Part shown: positions 48,087 through 58,000 of the stretch, in pieces | Position numbering within the stretch: position 1 is the first letter of the stretch | How the letters are laid out: each line of letters opens with the position of its first letter | The notes under the pieces: model-generated | What the model was told of the DNA's origin: nothing | The model's database searches: none | Seen by the model: only the letters and a program-made list of their open reading frames with translations | Assembly (NCBI RefSeq): GCF_033842475.1 | Contig: NZ_JAWXYB010000018.1 | Coordinates: forward strand, 186,001-250,000 | Direction of reading: 5' to 3' | Length of the DNA stretch: 64,000 nt | From: Acidiphilium acidophilum | Lineage (GTDB): Bacteria > Pseudomonadota > Alphaproteobacteria > Acetobacterales > Acetobacteraceae | Program-made: the position numbers and the translations under genes

Positions 48087-50123
48087 ATGACCAGCCAAGT
48101 CGATACGATCCGCCTGTTCGATCGTGCCATTGTCGTGCGTGCCGCGGGCGATGCGGTTTTGAAGCTCGATCCGCGCCATCTGATCCGCAATCCGGTGATT
48201 TTCACCACCGAGGTGATTGCGGTTCTGGTTTCGGTGGTCGGTATTCATGAGGTTGTGGCCGGGCGGCCCGCGGCGTTTTCGCTGGTGATTGCGGTGTGGC
48301 TGTGGATCACCGTGTTGTTCGCGACGTTTGCCGAGGCGGTGGCCGAGGGCCGGGGCCGGGTCCGGGCGGATGCGTTGCGCCGTGCCCGGTCGGACACGAT
48401 GGCGAAGCTCGTTCTCGACCCTCGCGACCGCACGATCTTCAAGCCGACCCCCGCGCCCGAACTCCACAAGGACGATCTCGTGCTGGTCGAGACCGGCGAC
48501 ATCATTCCCTCGGATGGCGAGATCATCGAGGGGATCGCGAGCGTGAACGAGAGCGCGATCACCGGCGAATCCGCTCCGGTAATCCGCGAGGCAGGGGGCG
48601 ATCGTTCGGCGGTCACCGGCGGCACCCAGGTGGTATCGGATTTTCTGGTGATCCGGATCACCGCCGAACCGGGCTCAACCTTTCTCGACCGGATGATCGC
48701 GCTGGTCGAAGGAGCCGAGCGGCGCAAGACCCCGAACGAGATCGCGCTCGACATTCTGCTGGCGGGTCTCACCGTCATTTTCGTGATCGCGGTAGCGACC
48801 CTGCCGGGGTTCGCGTCCTATTCCAAAACCCATCTCTCGATCGCGGTTCTGGCGGCCCTGTTCGTCTGCCTGATCCCCACCACGATCGGCGGCTTGTTAT
48901 CCGCGATCGGAATCGCCGGGATGGACCGGCTGATCCGCTTCAACGTAGTGGCCACCTCCGGCCGCGCGGTCGAGGCGGCGGGCGATGTCGATGCCCTGCT
49001 GCTCGATAAAACCGGCACCATCACCTTCGGCAACCGCATGGCCTCCGCGCTCTATCCGGTCCCCGGCGTCGATGAGCGCGTCCTCGCCGAAGCCGCCGCC
49101 TTCGCCTCGCTGGGCGACGAAACCCCCGAAGGCCGTTCGATCGTCACGCTGGTCCGCGACCGTTACCAGATCGACCTTCGCCTGCCGGCCACCGCAACGC
49201 TCGTGCCGTTCAGCGCCAACACAAGGGTCTCCGGCATCGAGTCCGGCGGTAGATCATGGCGCAAGGGAGCGGTCGATTCCGTGCTGAAACTCACCGCCAG
49301 CCCGCCGCCCGCCGCCTTCACCGAAGCGGTCTCGCGCATCGCCCGCGCCGGCTCCACGCCGCTCGCCCTGGCAGTGGACGGAAAGCTGCTCGGCGCGATC
49401 GAACTGAAGGACATCGTCAAGCCCGGCATCAAGGAGCGCTTCGCCGATCTCCGCCGCATGGGCATCCGCACCATCATGGTCACCGGCGACAACCGCATCA
49501 CCGCCGCCGCCATCGCCGCCGAGGCAGGGGTGGACGACATGATCGCCGAGGCCACCCCGCAGGACAAGCTCGGCTACATCCGCAAAGCGCAGGAGGAAGG
49601 CCGCCTCGTCGCCATGTGCGGCGACGGCACCAACGACGCCCCGGCTCTCGCCCAGGCCGATGTCGGCGTCGCCATGCAAACCGGCACCCAGGCGGCGCGC
49701 GAGGCCGGCAACATGGTCGATCTCGACAGCGACCCGACCAAGCTGATCGAGATCGTCGAAATCGGCAAGCAATTGCTGATCACCCGTGGCGCGCTGACCA
49801 CGTTCTCGATCGCCAACGACATCTCGAAATACTTTGCCATCCTGCCCGCGATCTTCGTCGCGACCTATCCGGGATTGCAGGCGCTCAACATCATGGGCCT
49901 GACCTCGCCGGAAAGCGCCATCCTCGCGGCGGTGATCTTCAATGCGCTGATCATCGTGGTGCTGGTCCCGCTCGCCCTGCGCGGCGTCAGGTTCCGCGCG
50001 GTCGGCGCCGCCGCCCTGCTGCGCCGCAACCTGCTGATCTACGGCCTCGGCGGCATCGCCGCCCCCTTCATCGGCATCAAGGCGATCGACATGATCCTCA
50101 CCGCCTTTCACATCTTCACCTGA
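48087..50123 (+). CDS. kdpB: Potassium-transporting ATPase ATP-binding subunit KdpB
   Basis: P-type ATPase catalytic subunit, 678 aa. The phosphorylated Asp 307 is in [10 protein letters not shown], with the TGES-type actuator motif ITGESAPV, the hinge [20 protein letters not shown] and [19 protein letters not shown]. It couples ATP hydrolysis to K+ uptake through KdpA. ATG 48087 ([12 protein letters not shown]) is preferred; ATG 48075 would add four residues. It is separated from kdpA by the 192-bp element, unusual for a normally tight operon. Confidence 0.97.
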   Translation: MTSQVDTIRLFDRAIVVRAAGDAVLKLDPRHLIRNPVIFTTEVIAVLVSVVGIHEVVAGRPAAFSLVIAVWLWITVLFATFAEAVAEGRGRVRADALRRARSDTMAKLVLDPRDRTIFKPTPAPELHKDDLVLVETGDIIPSDGEIIEGIASVNESAITGESAPVIREAGGDRSAVTGGTQVVSDFLVIRITAEPGSTFLDRMIALVEGAERRKTPNEIALDILLAGLTVIFVIAVATLPGFASYSKTHLSIAVLAALFVCLIPTTIGGLLSAIGIAGMDRLIRFNVVATSGRAVEAAGDVDALLLDKTGTITFGNRMASALYPVPGVDERVLAEAAAFASLGDETPEGRSIVTLVRDRYQIDLRLPATATLVPFSANTRVSGIESGGRSWRKGAVDSVLKLTASPPPAAFTEAVSRIARAGSTPLALAVDGKLLGAIELKDIVKPGIKERFADLRRMGIRTIMVTGDNRITAAAIAAEAGVDDMIAEATPQDKLGYIRKAQEEGRLVAMCGDGTNDAPALAQADVGVAMQTGTQAAREAGNMVDLDSDPTKLIEIVEIGKQLLITRGALTTFSIANDISKYFAILPAIFVATYPGLQALNIMGLTSPESAILAAVIFNALIIVVLVPLALRGVRFRAVGAAALLRRNLLIYGLGGIAAPFIGIKAIDMILTAFHIFT

Positions 50124-50137
50124 TCGGACCCCGCGCC

Positions 50138-50737
50138 ATGTACCGTGAAATCCGCCCCGCTCTCTCGCTCGTCCTGCTGTTCACCCTCATCCTCGGCGTC
50201 GCCCTGCCCACCGCCTTCACCGGCCTTGCCCAGGCCCTGTTTCCCTTCCAGGCGAATGGCAGCCTGATCAGGCACGATGGCCAACTCATCGGCTCCGCCC
50301 TGATCGGCCAGAATTTCACCGGCCCGGACTGGTTCACCCCGCGCCCCTCGGCCCTCACCGGCACCGATGCCAGCGGCAAAACCATCGCCACCCCCTACAA
50401 TGCCGCGGAATCCGGCGGCTCGGCTTCCGGCCCGACCAATGCGGGCATGATCGCCAACGTCAAAACCCGCATCGCCGCCTACCACGCCGCCTACGGGCCG
50501 GGTCCGGTGCCGGATGATGCCGTCACCACCAGCGGCTCCGGCCTCGACCCGGATATTTCCCTCGAAAACGCCGCGCGTCAGGCCCCGTCCATCGCCGCCG
50601 CCCGCAAACTCCCCCCCGCCACCGTCACCGCCCTGATCAGCCGCCTCGCCCACCACCGCATCCTCGGCATCATCGGCACCGATCATGTCAACGTCCTGAA
50701 ACTCAACCTTGCCTTGAGCCGCCTCGCCGCGCCATGA
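50138..50737 (+). CDS. kdpC: Potassium-transporting ATPase subunit KdpC
   Basis: A 199-aa periplasm-facing subunit with one N-terminal membrane helix (ALSLVLLFTLILGVALPTAF), then GSALIGQNFTGPDWFTPRPSA and TTSGSGLDPDISLENAARQA, the conserved KdpC blocks. It helps to couple ATP hydrolysis with K+ binding. It starts 14 bp after kdpB and ends 9 bp before kdpD. Confidence 0.96.
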   Translation: MYREIRPALSLVLLFTLILGVALPTAFTGLAQALFPFQANGSLIRHDGQLIGSALIGQNFTGPDWFTPRPSALTGTDASGKTIATPYNAAESGGSASGPTNAGMIANVKTRIAAYHAAYGPGPVPDDAVTTSGSGLDPDISLENAARQAPSIAAARKLPPATVTALISRLAHHRILGIIGTDHVNVLKLNLALSRLAAP

Positions 50738-50746
50738 TCGCCCCAC

Positions 50747-53332
50747 ATGCCAACACAGAACACCGAGCATCGGCCTGACCCCGACGCCCTGCTCGCCACT
50801 GCGGCCAACGAGCATCGCGGGCGGCTGAAAATCTTCCTCGGCGCCGCCCCCGGCGTCGGCAAAACCTGGGAAATGCTCGCCGCCGCCCGCCGCAAACGCG
50901 CCGAGGGCACCGATGTCCTCGCCGGCCTGATCGAAACCCACGGTCGCGCCGAAACCGCCGAACAACTCGCCGACCTCCCGATCCTGCCACGCCGGAACAT
51001 CCCCTATCGCGGCCACATCCTCGAAGAATTCGACCTCGAAGCCGCCATCGCCCGCCACCCGGCTTTGCTGCTGGTCGACGAACTCGCCCACACCAACGCC
51101 CCCGGCCTGCGCCACGCCAAACGCTGGCAGGACATCGCGGACATCCTCGATGCCGGAATCGACGTCTGGACCACCCTGAACATCCAGCACCTCGAAAGCC
51201 TGAACGATCAGGTCGCCCGCATCACGGGCGTCCGCGTCACCGAAACCCTGCCCGATACCGTCCTCGGCCTCGCCGCCGAAATCGAACTGATCGACCTTCC
51301 CCCCGCCGAACTCCGCACCCGCCTCGAACAGGGCCGGATCTACCGCCCCGATCTCGCCCGTCGCGCCCTCGACGGCTTCTTCCGCCCCGGCAACCTCGCC
51401 TCCCTGCGCGAAATGGCCCTGCGCCGCGCCGCCCAGCACGTCGATCGCGACATCGCCAGCTACATGCGCGCCCGCGCCATCGCCGGCCCCTGGCCCGCCG
51501 CCGAACGCGTGATGGCCGTCATCGAAACCGGCCCCGCCGCCGAACAGGTGGTCCGCCACGCCGCCCGCCTCGCCGAAGCCCTCCGCGCCCCGCTGCTCGC
51601 CTTCCACGCCGAAACCGAATCCGGCGTCGGCGTCCAGTCCGCCCTCGACCTCGCGATCCAGCTCGGCGGCACGGTCGAAATCACCACCAACGCCGATGCC
51701 GCGACCGCCGCCCTCGATGTCGCCTCCCGCCACAACGTCGCCCATATCGTCCTCGCGCGCCCGCCCACCCGGGCCTGGCGCCGCCCGCTCGCCGCCAAAC
51801 TCGCCCGCCGCGCCCGCGCCTACTCGATCTACACCGTCCCCGATCCCGCCGCCCGCACCACCCAGCCCAAACCCGCCCGACCCCGCCAACCTTTGCTCCC
51901 CTACGCGATCAGCCTCGCCATCATGGCCCTCGCCACCGCCCTCGGCTTCCTCCTGCGCACATACGTCCCGCACGACGCCATGGGCTTCGTCTTCACCGGC
52001 ATCGTGGTCGGCGTCGCCAGCCGCTACGGACGCCGCCTCGGCCTGTTCGCCGCCCTCGCGAGCTTCCTCCTCTGGAACTTCTTCTTCCTCCCGCCGGTCT
52101 TCACCCTCTCGGTCGGCGACCCGCGCGACGTCGTCGCCCTCATCGTCTTCCTCGCGGTCGGCCTGCTCACCGGCACCCTCGCAGGCCGCGTCCGCATCGA
52201 AGCCGAAGCCGCCCGCAGCCGGATCGACGCCCTGCGCCGCGTCGCCCTGTTCGGCCGCACCCTCGCCCGGGCCACCGACGAGCCAGCCCTGCGCACCGCC
52301 ATCGAAACCGAAGCCGCCGCCCTCGCCAGCCACGCCATCGTCCTGATGGCCGCAAATTCCACCCTGCCACTCTCCCCCGAACTCGATGAACCAGCCCAGG
52401 CCGCCGCCGAATTCGCCTTCGCCAACCGCGTCGCCACCGGCGCCGGCACCATCACCCTCCCGCTGGTCCCGTGGCGCTTCCTGCCGCTCGCCACCGAAGC
52501 CGGAACGATCGGCGTGCTCGGCGTCCAACCCGCATCCCCCCTCACCGAACCACTCGCCCAGGCCCTCGGCGCCCTCGCCGATCAGGCCGCCATGGCCACC
52601 GAACGCCTCCGCCTCGCCGCCCGCGCCGCCGAAGCCAACGCCCAGGCCGCCACCCAGAAACTCCGCACCGCCCTGCTGTCATCCCTCTCGCACGACCTGC
52701 GAACCCCGCTCACCGGCATCCGCGGCGCCGCCGAAACCCTCGCCGTCCCCACCCTCACCGAGGCCACCCGCACCGACCTGCTCGCCAGCATCGTCCAGGA
52801 CGTCGAACGCATGACCCGCTTCCTCACCAACATCACCGGCATGGCCCGCATCGAAACCGGCGAGATCGTCGCCCGCCGCGAAACCATCGACCTCGCCCCC
52901 CTGATCGAAGCCGCCATCGCCCGCGTCCCCGAAGCCTTCCACACCGCCGTCAACCTCACCGCCCCCACCATCACCGCCGACCCCGCCCTGCTCGAACAAA
53001 CCATCGTCAACCTGCTCGAAAACGCCATCAAATACGCCCCGACCGGCGCCGCCATCACCATCCGCACCAGCCGCGACGCCACCACCACCACCATCTCGGT
53101 CGCCGACGAAGGCATCGGCATCGACCCCGCCGACCTGCCCCACATCTTCGACAGCTTCTACCGCGCCGCCCACGGCGACCGCATCGCCCCCGGAACCGGC
53201 CTCGGCCTCGCCATCGCCCGCGCCTTCGTCGAAACCATGCACGGCACCATCACCGCCACCAGCCCCCGCCCCGACCTCCCCCGCGACAGCCTCCCCGGCA
53301 CCATCATCACCATCAGATTGCCATGCCCATGA
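50747..53332 (+). CDS. kdpD: Osmosensitive K+ channel histidine kinase KdpD
   Basis: Sensor kinase for low K+ or turgor, 861 aa (E. coli form 894). Domains: N-terminal KdpD domain with Walker A GAAPGVGKT (32-40) and LLLVDELAHTNAPG, a Usp-like domain (about 250-370), four short membrane helices (about 385-480), a GAF-like region (about 500-625), then the kinase core with SSLSHDLRTPLTGIRGAAET (His 649), N-box QTIVNLLENAIKYAP and G2 GTGLGLAIARAF. It phosphorylates KdpE. Copy C of the 192-bp element lies between it and kdpE. Confidence 0.96.
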   Translation: MPTQNTEHRPDPDALLATAANEHRGRLKIFLGAAPGVGKTWEMLAAARRKRAEGTDVLAGLIETHGRAETAEQLADLPILPRRNIPYRGHILEEFDLEAAIARHPALLLVDELAHTNAPGLRHAKRWQDIADILDAGIDVWTTLNIQHLESLNDQVARITGVRVTETLPDTVLGLAAEIELIDLPPAELRTRLEQGRIYRPDLARRALDGFFRPGNLASLREMALRRAAQHVDRDIASYMRARAIAGPWPAAERVMAVIETGPAAEQVVRHAARLAEALRAPLLAFHAETESGVGVQSALDLAIQLGGTVEITTNADAATAALDVASRHNVAHIVLARPPTRAWRRPLAAKLARRARAYSIYTVPDPAARTTQPKPARPRQPLLPYAISLAIMALATALGFLLRTYVPHDAMGFVFTGIVVGVASRYGRRLGLFAALASFLLWNFFFLPPVFTLSVGDPRDVVALIVFLAVGLLTGTLAGRVRIEAEAARSRIDALRRVALFGRTLARATDEPALRTAIETEAAALASHAIVLMAANSTLPLSPELDEPAQAAAEFAFANRVATGAGTITLPLVPWRFLPLATEAGTIGVLGVQPASPLTEPLAQALGALADQAAMATERLRLAARAAEANAQAATQKLRTALLSSLSHDLRTPLTGIRGAAETLAVPTLTEATRTDLLASIVQDVERMTRFLTNITGMARIETGEIVARRETIDLAPLIEAAIARVPEAFHTAVNLTAPTITADPALLEQTIVNLLENAIKYAPTGAAITIRTSRDATTTTISVADEGIGIDPADLPHIFDSFYRAAHGDRIAPGTGLGLAIARAFVETMHGTITATSPRPDLPRDSLPGTIITIRLPCP

Positions 53333-53356
53333 AGGGGGATGGGATGGGAGTGAGGG

Positions 53357-53548
53357 AAGGCCAGGGGGCGCTGCCCCCTGGACCCCCGCTAAGGGCGGAG
53401 CCCTTAGAACCCCGGAGTTTCAGGCAAGGGGAGGGCGACACAGGCGAGATCGACGGAACCACCGAGGCCGCGCCCTCCCCTTGCCTGAAACTAGTGGATT
53501 CCAAAGGCTCTGCCTTTGGCGGGGTCGAGGGGCAGCGCCCCTCGCCTT
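53357..53548. repeat. 192-bp multi-hairpin palindromic element, copy C (inverted)
   Basis: Exactly 192 bp, between kdpD and kdpE, in the opposite orientation to copies A and B; reverse-complemented, its hairpin order equals copy B. Stems: CCAGGGGGC/GCCCCCTGG (53361-53381), CTAAGGGC/GCCCTTAG (53389-53407), a perfect 20-bp stem (53417-53436 with 53472-53491), CCAAAGGC/GCCTTTGG (53501-53519) and CGAGGGGC/GCCCCTCG (53526-53544). The central stem differs from copy A at three positions, each with the matching change on the other side. Flanks carry a further imperfect inverted repeat (GGATGGGAGTG type). Confidence 0.9.
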
Positions 53549-53576
53549 GCTTCACCCCACTCCCCATCCTCCCCGC

Positions 53577-54278
53577 ATGATCACGGGCAATATACTGGTG
53601 GTCGATGATGAGCCGCAGATTCATCGGTTTCTCAAGCCGGCGCTGGAGGCGGCGGGGTATGTTGCGCTGCGTGCCGATACCGGGGGCGAGGCATTGCGGC
53701 TGGCTGCATCCGCTGCGCCCGATCTGATTCTGCTCGATCTCGGATTGCCGGACATGGATGGTCAGGTGGTTCTCGCCCGTTTACGTGCGTTCTGTGCCGC
53801 GCCGGTCATCGTCCTGTCCGCGCGCGACCGCGAGGCCGAAAAGATCATGGCGCTCGATGCCGGGGCGCATGATTACGTCGAAAAGCCGTTCGCGCTGGGC
53901 GAGTTGCTCGCCCGGGTCCGCGCGGCCCTGCGCCATCACGCCCAACCGGCGGACTCCGGCCCGAAGCTCACCCTCGGCGCCCTTGCGCTCGACCCCGAGC
54001 GCCGCGCCGCGACGCTCATGGTCGAGGGCGTCCCGACCGATCTCGGCCTTACCCGCATCCAGTATAATCTTCTGGCATTGTTCGTCCGCAACCAGGGGCG
54101 CGTCCTCACCCACCGGCAGGTTCTCGCCGCGATCTGGGGGCCCGCCCACACCGAGGACATCGCCTATCTGCGGATCTACGTGAGCCAGCTCCGCCGCAAG
54201 CTGATCGCCTCCGGCTTCACCCTGATCACCGAACCCGGTATCGGCTACCGTCTCGCGGAAGCGACCGATCGCGGCTGA
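53577..54278 (+). CDS. kdpE: KDP operon response regulator KdpE
   Basis: OmpR/PhoB-type response regulator, 233 aa. The receiver domain has acidic Asp 10/11 (ILVVDDEPQ), phospho-acceptor Asp 54 (LILLDLGLPDMDG) and the conserved lysine in YVEKPFALGELLAR. The C-terminal winged helix has LTRIQYNLLALFVRNQGR and YLRIYVSQLRRKL. It activates kdp transcription on phosphorylation by KdpD. ATG 53577 was chosen because it immediately precedes the receiver fold. The 3' end overlaps convergent metZ by 34 bp. Confidence 0.95.
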   Translation: MITGNILVVDDEPQIHRFLKPALEAAGYVALRADTGGEALRLAASAAPDLILLDLGLPDMDGQVVLARLRAFCAAPVIVLSARDREAEKIMALDAGAHDYVEKPFALGELLARVRAALRHHAQPADSGPKLTLGALALDPERRAATLMVEGVPTDLGLTRIQYNLLALFVRNQGRVLTHRQVLAAIWGPAHTEDIAYLRIYVSQLRRKLIASGFTLITEPGIGYRLAEATDRG

Positions 54279-55456
54279 GCGAGGGCGGCGAGCGCCCCGT
54301 CGAGATCATCGATCAGATCCGCCACATCCTCCAGCCCGACCGAAAACCGGATCGTCCCCTCGCTGATCCCGAGCAGCGCCCGGTCGGCCGGCGGCACTTT
54401 CGAGTGCGTGGTGGTCGCGGGATGCGTCATCATCGACTTGGAATCGCCGAGATTGTTCGAAATCACGATCAGGTCGAGTGCGTTCATCAGCCGGAACGCG
54501 GCATCCTGGCCGCCCTTCATCTCGAAGGTCACCAGCGTCCCGCCATCGCTCATCTGCGCCCGCGCGAGGGCCGATTGCGGATGATCCGCGCGGAACGGAT
54601 ACAGCACCCGCGCCACCTGCGCCTGCCCCGCCAGATGATCCGCGATCGTGGCGGCGGACCGGCAGGACTGCGCGACCCGCAGCGCCATGGTCTCCAACCC
54701 TTTCAGGATCACCCAGGCATTGAACGGCGAGAGTGCGGGGCCGGTATTGCGGGTGAACGGCTGCAGCGTGGTCTCTATCCACTCCTTGCGCCCGAGCACC
54801 GCGCCGCCGAGCACGCGTCCCTGCCCATCCATGTGCTTGGTCGCGGAATACACCACCACATCCGCGCCGAATTCCAATGGCCGTTGCAGCAGCGGGGTTG
54901 CGAACACGTTATCCACCACCACGATCGCCCCGGCCCGATGCGCGAGGTCGGACACCGCGCGCAGGTCGATGATGTCGAGCATCGGGTTCGAGGGCGTCTC
55001 CAGCAGCACCAGCGCCGTCGGCACCGCCAGGGCTTCGCCCCACGCCGCAATATCCGCGCCATCGACCAGCACGGTCTCGATCCCGTAGCGCGGCAGCAGC
55101 GTCGTGACGATCCAGTGGCACGAGCCGAACAATGCGCGCGAGGCCACAACCCGGTCCCCCGCCTTCACATGGCACAAAATCGCGGCATGCACCGCCGCCA
55201 TCCCGGTCGCGGTCGCCCGGCAGGCTTCCGCCCCTTCGATCGCCGCCAGCCGTGCTTCGAGCATCGACACGGTGGGATTGCCGAACCGCGAATACTGATA
55301 ATGCGCAACCTCGCCGCGGAACGTCGCCGCCGCCTGCTCGGCATCGTCGTAAACGAACCCCGAGGTCAGGAACAACGCCTCGGCGTTCTCCGCAAAATTG
55401 GACCGGACCTGACCGGCATGAACCAGAGTGGTGGCAGGGCGATAGGTTCGTTTCAT
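54245..55456 (-). CDS. metZ: O-succinylhomoserine sulfhydrylase
   Basis: PLP-dependent Cys/Met-metabolism enzyme, 403 aa, making homocysteine from O-succinylhomoserine and sulfide. Features: YQYSRFGNPTVSMLEARLAA, the PLP-phosphate loop ATATGMAAVHAAIL, VVVDNVFATPLLQRPLEFGA and the Schiff-base lysine in YSATKHMDGQGRVLGGAVLG (about residue 210), then SNNLGDSKSMMTHPATTTHS. The overall pattern is MetZ-like; MetB/MetC relatives are the main alternatives. I see no SAM-II-type riboswitch in the 120 bp upstream. Confidence 0.88.
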   Translation of the reverse strand: MKRTYRPATTLVHAGQVRSNFAENAEALFLTSGFVYDDAEQAAATFRGEVAHYQYSRFGNPTVSMLEARLAAIEGAEACRATATGMAAVHAAILCHVKAGDRVVASRALFGSCHWIVTTLLPRYGIETVLVDGADIAAWGEALAVPTALVLLETPSNPMLDIIDLRAVSDLAHRAGAIVVVDNVFATPLLQRPLEFGADVVVYSATKHMDGQGRVLGGAVLGRKEWIETTLQPFTRNTGPALSPFNAWVILKGLETMALRVAQSCRSAATIADHLAGQAQVARVLYPFRADHPQSALARAQMSDGGTLVTFEMKGGQDAAFRLMNALDLIVISNNLGDSKSMMTHPATTTHSKVPPADRALLGISEGTIRFSVGLEDVADLIDDLDGALAALAQPRSVASARR

Positions 55457-55577
55457 CCTCCCACTATAACCGGACCACTCTCATTTTCCCAAATCAGGCC
55501 CGGTATGCACGGCTTATTAACTGTCCGTTAAACAATCTGCGTTATCCCCGGAGGCATCGTTGATTTCCGGAGACCCC

Positions 55578-56618
55578 ATGCAGCACATCGCACCCGTTCT
55601 CGAACCGTCTCTCCGTGCCGGCCTCTGGGCGTTCGGTCAGGCGGACGGCACGCCGATCGCCGATGCCATCGGGTTCGGCCCGGGCGGGCGCATCCGCGGC
55701 CACGCCGATAAAAACGAAACGGCCTGGCGGATCGAAGGCGGCCAGCTCGAATTCCTCAGCGCGGATCGCCGGATCACCGCCCGGTTCGACCGCTACGATC
55801 CCGGCAGCGACCCGATCTGCCTGCATGGCGTCGCCACCTCCCCGCTCTGGAATGAAACCCGCCCGGTCATGCTGCTCCAGATCGGCGCGCTCCCCGCCCC
55901 GGCACCCGCACCCGCCCGCAGGCGCAACCTCGTCATCATGCGCGCCGGGCCGCAGGGGCTGTTCCCGCGCTGGGCCGGTGCCGCAACCCGCGATTGGGAT
56001 TTCGCCCTCTCCTGGTATGGCCGGGAGGACCCGCCCGATTGGGGTCAGGATTTCACGCAATGCGAGCCCGGTCCCAAACTCCAGCCGATCGGCCGCTGGC
56101 TCGATCAACACCGCGATCTGATCCGTCACTACGATCACATCTGGCTGCCGGATGACGATATCATGACAGACTGGTCCACGGTCGATCGCCTCTTCGCGAC
56201 CTGCCGCGAGTTCGATCTGCAACTGGCCCAGCCGGCGCTGACCCGGCAGTCCTTCTCGGCCCACCTCATGCTGTACGAATGCCCCGATTATCGCCTCCGC
56301 TACACCAATTTCGTCGAAGGCATGGTCCCGGTATTCAGCGCGGCGGCGGCCATGCTCTGCCTGCCGGTCCTTCTCGAAGCCACGGCCTATGGCTGGGGCC
56401 ATGACTGGATTTTCCCCCGCCTGCTCGGCTATCCGAAACACCGCATCGCGGTGATCGATGAGTGCGCGGTCACCCACACCCGTCCCTGCGGCGTCAATAC
56501 CGACCGTGATGTCGCGCGCGCGGAATTGAAGGCGATCGTCGCGAAATACGGTGCCACCCACATGGACCACCGCATCCACGGCTGCATCTTCCGCGAGCCG
56601 CTCCCCTGGCTCGACTGA
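55578..56618 (+). CDS. DUF707-family protein, glycosyltransferase-like
   Basis: A 346-aa protein. From about residue 115 (RRRNLVIMRAGPQGLFPRW) it follows the DUF707 layout: WDFALSWYG, YDHIWLPDDDIMTDW with a DDD metal-type motif, and LEATAYGWGHDWIFPRLLGY. DUF707 proteins are eukaryotic and bacterial proteins of unknown function with a GT-A-like appearance. The first roughly 110 residues are a separate unidentified domain. ATG 55578 has CCGGAGA upstream; a TTG six codons earlier is less likely. Divergent from metZ. Confidence 0.7.
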   Translation: MQHIAPVLEPSLRAGLWAFGQADGTPIADAIGFGPGGRIRGHADKNETAWRIEGGQLEFLSADRRITARFDRYDPGSDPICLHGVATSPLWNETRPVMLLQIGALPAPAPAPARRRNLVIMRAGPQGLFPRWAGAATRDWDFALSWYGREDPPDWGQDFTQCEPGPKLQPIGRWLDQHRDLIRHYDHIWLPDDDIMTDWSTVDRLFATCREFDLQLAQPALTRQSFSAHLMLYECPDYRLRYTNFVEGMVPVFSAAAAMLCLPVLLEATAYGWGHDWIFPRLLGYPKHRIAVIDECAVTHTRPCGVNTDRDVARAELKAIVAKYGATHMDHRIHGCIFREPLPWLD

Positions 56619-56636
56619 CCAGACGACCGCGCCCCG

Positions 56637-56741
56637 CGCGACCCATCAAGTCGCGACCCATCAGGGCGTGACCCGTCATCACGCGACCGATCAGCGCGCA
56701 ACCGATCACCACGCAACCGATCAGCGCGCAACCGGGCGGCG
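56637..56741 (+). repeat. Seven 15-bp degenerate tandem repeats
   Basis: Starting 18 bp after the DUF707 stop, seven contiguous units follow the pattern CGCRACCSATCANNN (e.g. CGCGACCCATCAAGT, CGCAACCGATCACCA, CGCAACCGATCAGCG). A 15-bp period is a multiple of three, so it could have been coding on either strand; it now sits between two convergent genes. Confidence 0.8.
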
Positions 56742-56764
56742 CAGCAACCGGGCGAGGGCAGGGG

Positions 56765-57787
56765 TCACGCCTGCCCGATACCTCCGGGCACGCCTGAAGG
56801 ACGCATCTCGATCTGCGCGAGCGGCGACAATGAGGCGGCAACCGCGCCAGCGCCTGTCGGCAGCACAACCGTATCCCCGCTCAGCCGCGCCTGCGGAAAC
56901 AGCGTCACGCCACGGAGCAACGCGGCGGTATCGCGGCAGATCAACCACAGCGGCGGTGGCGAGGCGGCATAGCTGAAATGGCCATGGGCGTAGGAATGAA
57001 AAATCTCCTGCCCCGCCCGATGGAAAACCGCAACCATCCCGCCCTTGAACAACGAGAGCAGATGCGCGTTCCCCCCCTGCACCGTGATATGGAAATGGGC
57101 ATCGGCATACAGGCGCAGCTTGACCTCGTTATACGACAAAGCGGGCGCGAACGCCTCGCTCAACTCGTCGAAGATCACCACATCGGGGTGGCCGCGCAGC
57201 ACCGCCAGATCGTCGAACGGCAGATCGGGCTGATGATCGACCGAATAGCCCGGCGGCGTTCCGCGCATCCCCGGACGCAGATAAACGATCCGAAACCACC
57301 GCCCGAGCATCCCGAAAATCCGGTCGAGCAGGTCGAGCGGCAGCATATTCACCGGGGCCTGCCCCCATTCCGGGGTCACCTTGTTATGAACCACCAGCAG
57401 GGGCCGGTCCGCCGCGAACATCCCCGAGCGGAACCGCGCCCGGTAATCGGGGAACAACTCGAACGGCGAGCGGATCGCGGCATGATCGTCCCGGTTGGGC
57501 AGCCAGGCGGGCCGCAAGGCGGGCGGCACATAACGGCGCGGTTCATCGCGAAATTCGATCTGCCGGTCATCGAGAAAAAAATAGAACGCGCGCATCCCGG
57601 CATAGGTCGTCACCACCCGCCCCGCCATCCGCCCGCTCCGATGCAGGAAATGGACGAACGGGATGAAGGAATTGATCTCGGCCCCGAACTCCCCGGTGAA
57701 ATCGAGCCGTCGCGGCACATCGTCACATGGCGCTTCATCCGCCCCCGCGACGATCAACCCCGCCCGATCCGTCCGATGTTCGATCAT
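56765..57787 (-). CDS. Conserved-looking protein of unknown function
   Basis: A 340-aa soluble protein I do not recognise. It has no signal peptide or membrane helix. Visible blocks are INSFIPFVHFLHRSGRMAGR near the N-terminus, LLVVHNKVTPEWGQAPVNML, IVYLRPGMRGTPPGYSVDHQ, HPDVVIFDELSEAFAP, and a C-terminal HFHITVQGGNAHLLSLFKGG. The alternating beta-alpha pattern and the late GGN...FKGG segment resemble the donor-binding side of GT-B-like glycosyltransferases or glycan-modifying proteins. This is weak inference. It is convergent with the DUF707 gene and near the disrupted glycan locus. Confidence 0.65.
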   Translation of the reverse strand: MIEHRTDRAGLIVAGADEAPCDDVPRRLDFTGEFGAEINSFIPFVHFLHRSGRMAGRVVTTYAGMRAFYFFLDDRQIEFRDEPRRYVPPALRPAWLPNRDDHAAIRSPFELFPDYRARFRSGMFAADRPLLVVHNKVTPEWGQAPVNMLPLDLLDRIFGMLGRWFRIVYLRPGMRGTPPGYSVDHQPDLPFDDLAVLRGHPDVVIFDELSEAFAPALSYNEVKLRLYADAHFHITVQGGNAHLLSLFKGGMVAVFHRAGQEIFHSYAHGHFSYAASPPPLWLICRDTAALLRGVTLFPQARLSGDTVVLPTGAGAVAASLSPLAQIEMRPSGVPGGIGQA

Positions 57788-58000
57788 TCCGGTACTTTGG
57801 CAGCGTCTGGTTAACGAAGGCTCAACCAGAACGGCGGATCCTGAAAAAGATCATGCCGCCCCAACCCTCTCAACGCCCCATTTCATACACACTTCGCCGC
57901 TCTAAACCCGTGACGATCTCGCCTCGATCTGCAACGCGATAACCCCGATCCGACAGGCACCCTCTTTTTCCGCTTTCTCACCCCCCACCCCATGTGATTA

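Noticed and set aside
46100-52528. Very long antisense frames over kdp (594 aa over kdpA, 806 aa over kdpC/kdpD)
   Set aside because: They are Gly/Glu/Asp/Val-rich mirror images created by C-ending codon bias in the well-identified kdp genes, with no recognisable domain.
55457-55577. SAM-II riboswitch upstream of metZ
   Set aside because: This is a common position in alphaproteobacteria, but the conserved pseudoknot sequence blocks are not recognisable in the 120-bp leader.
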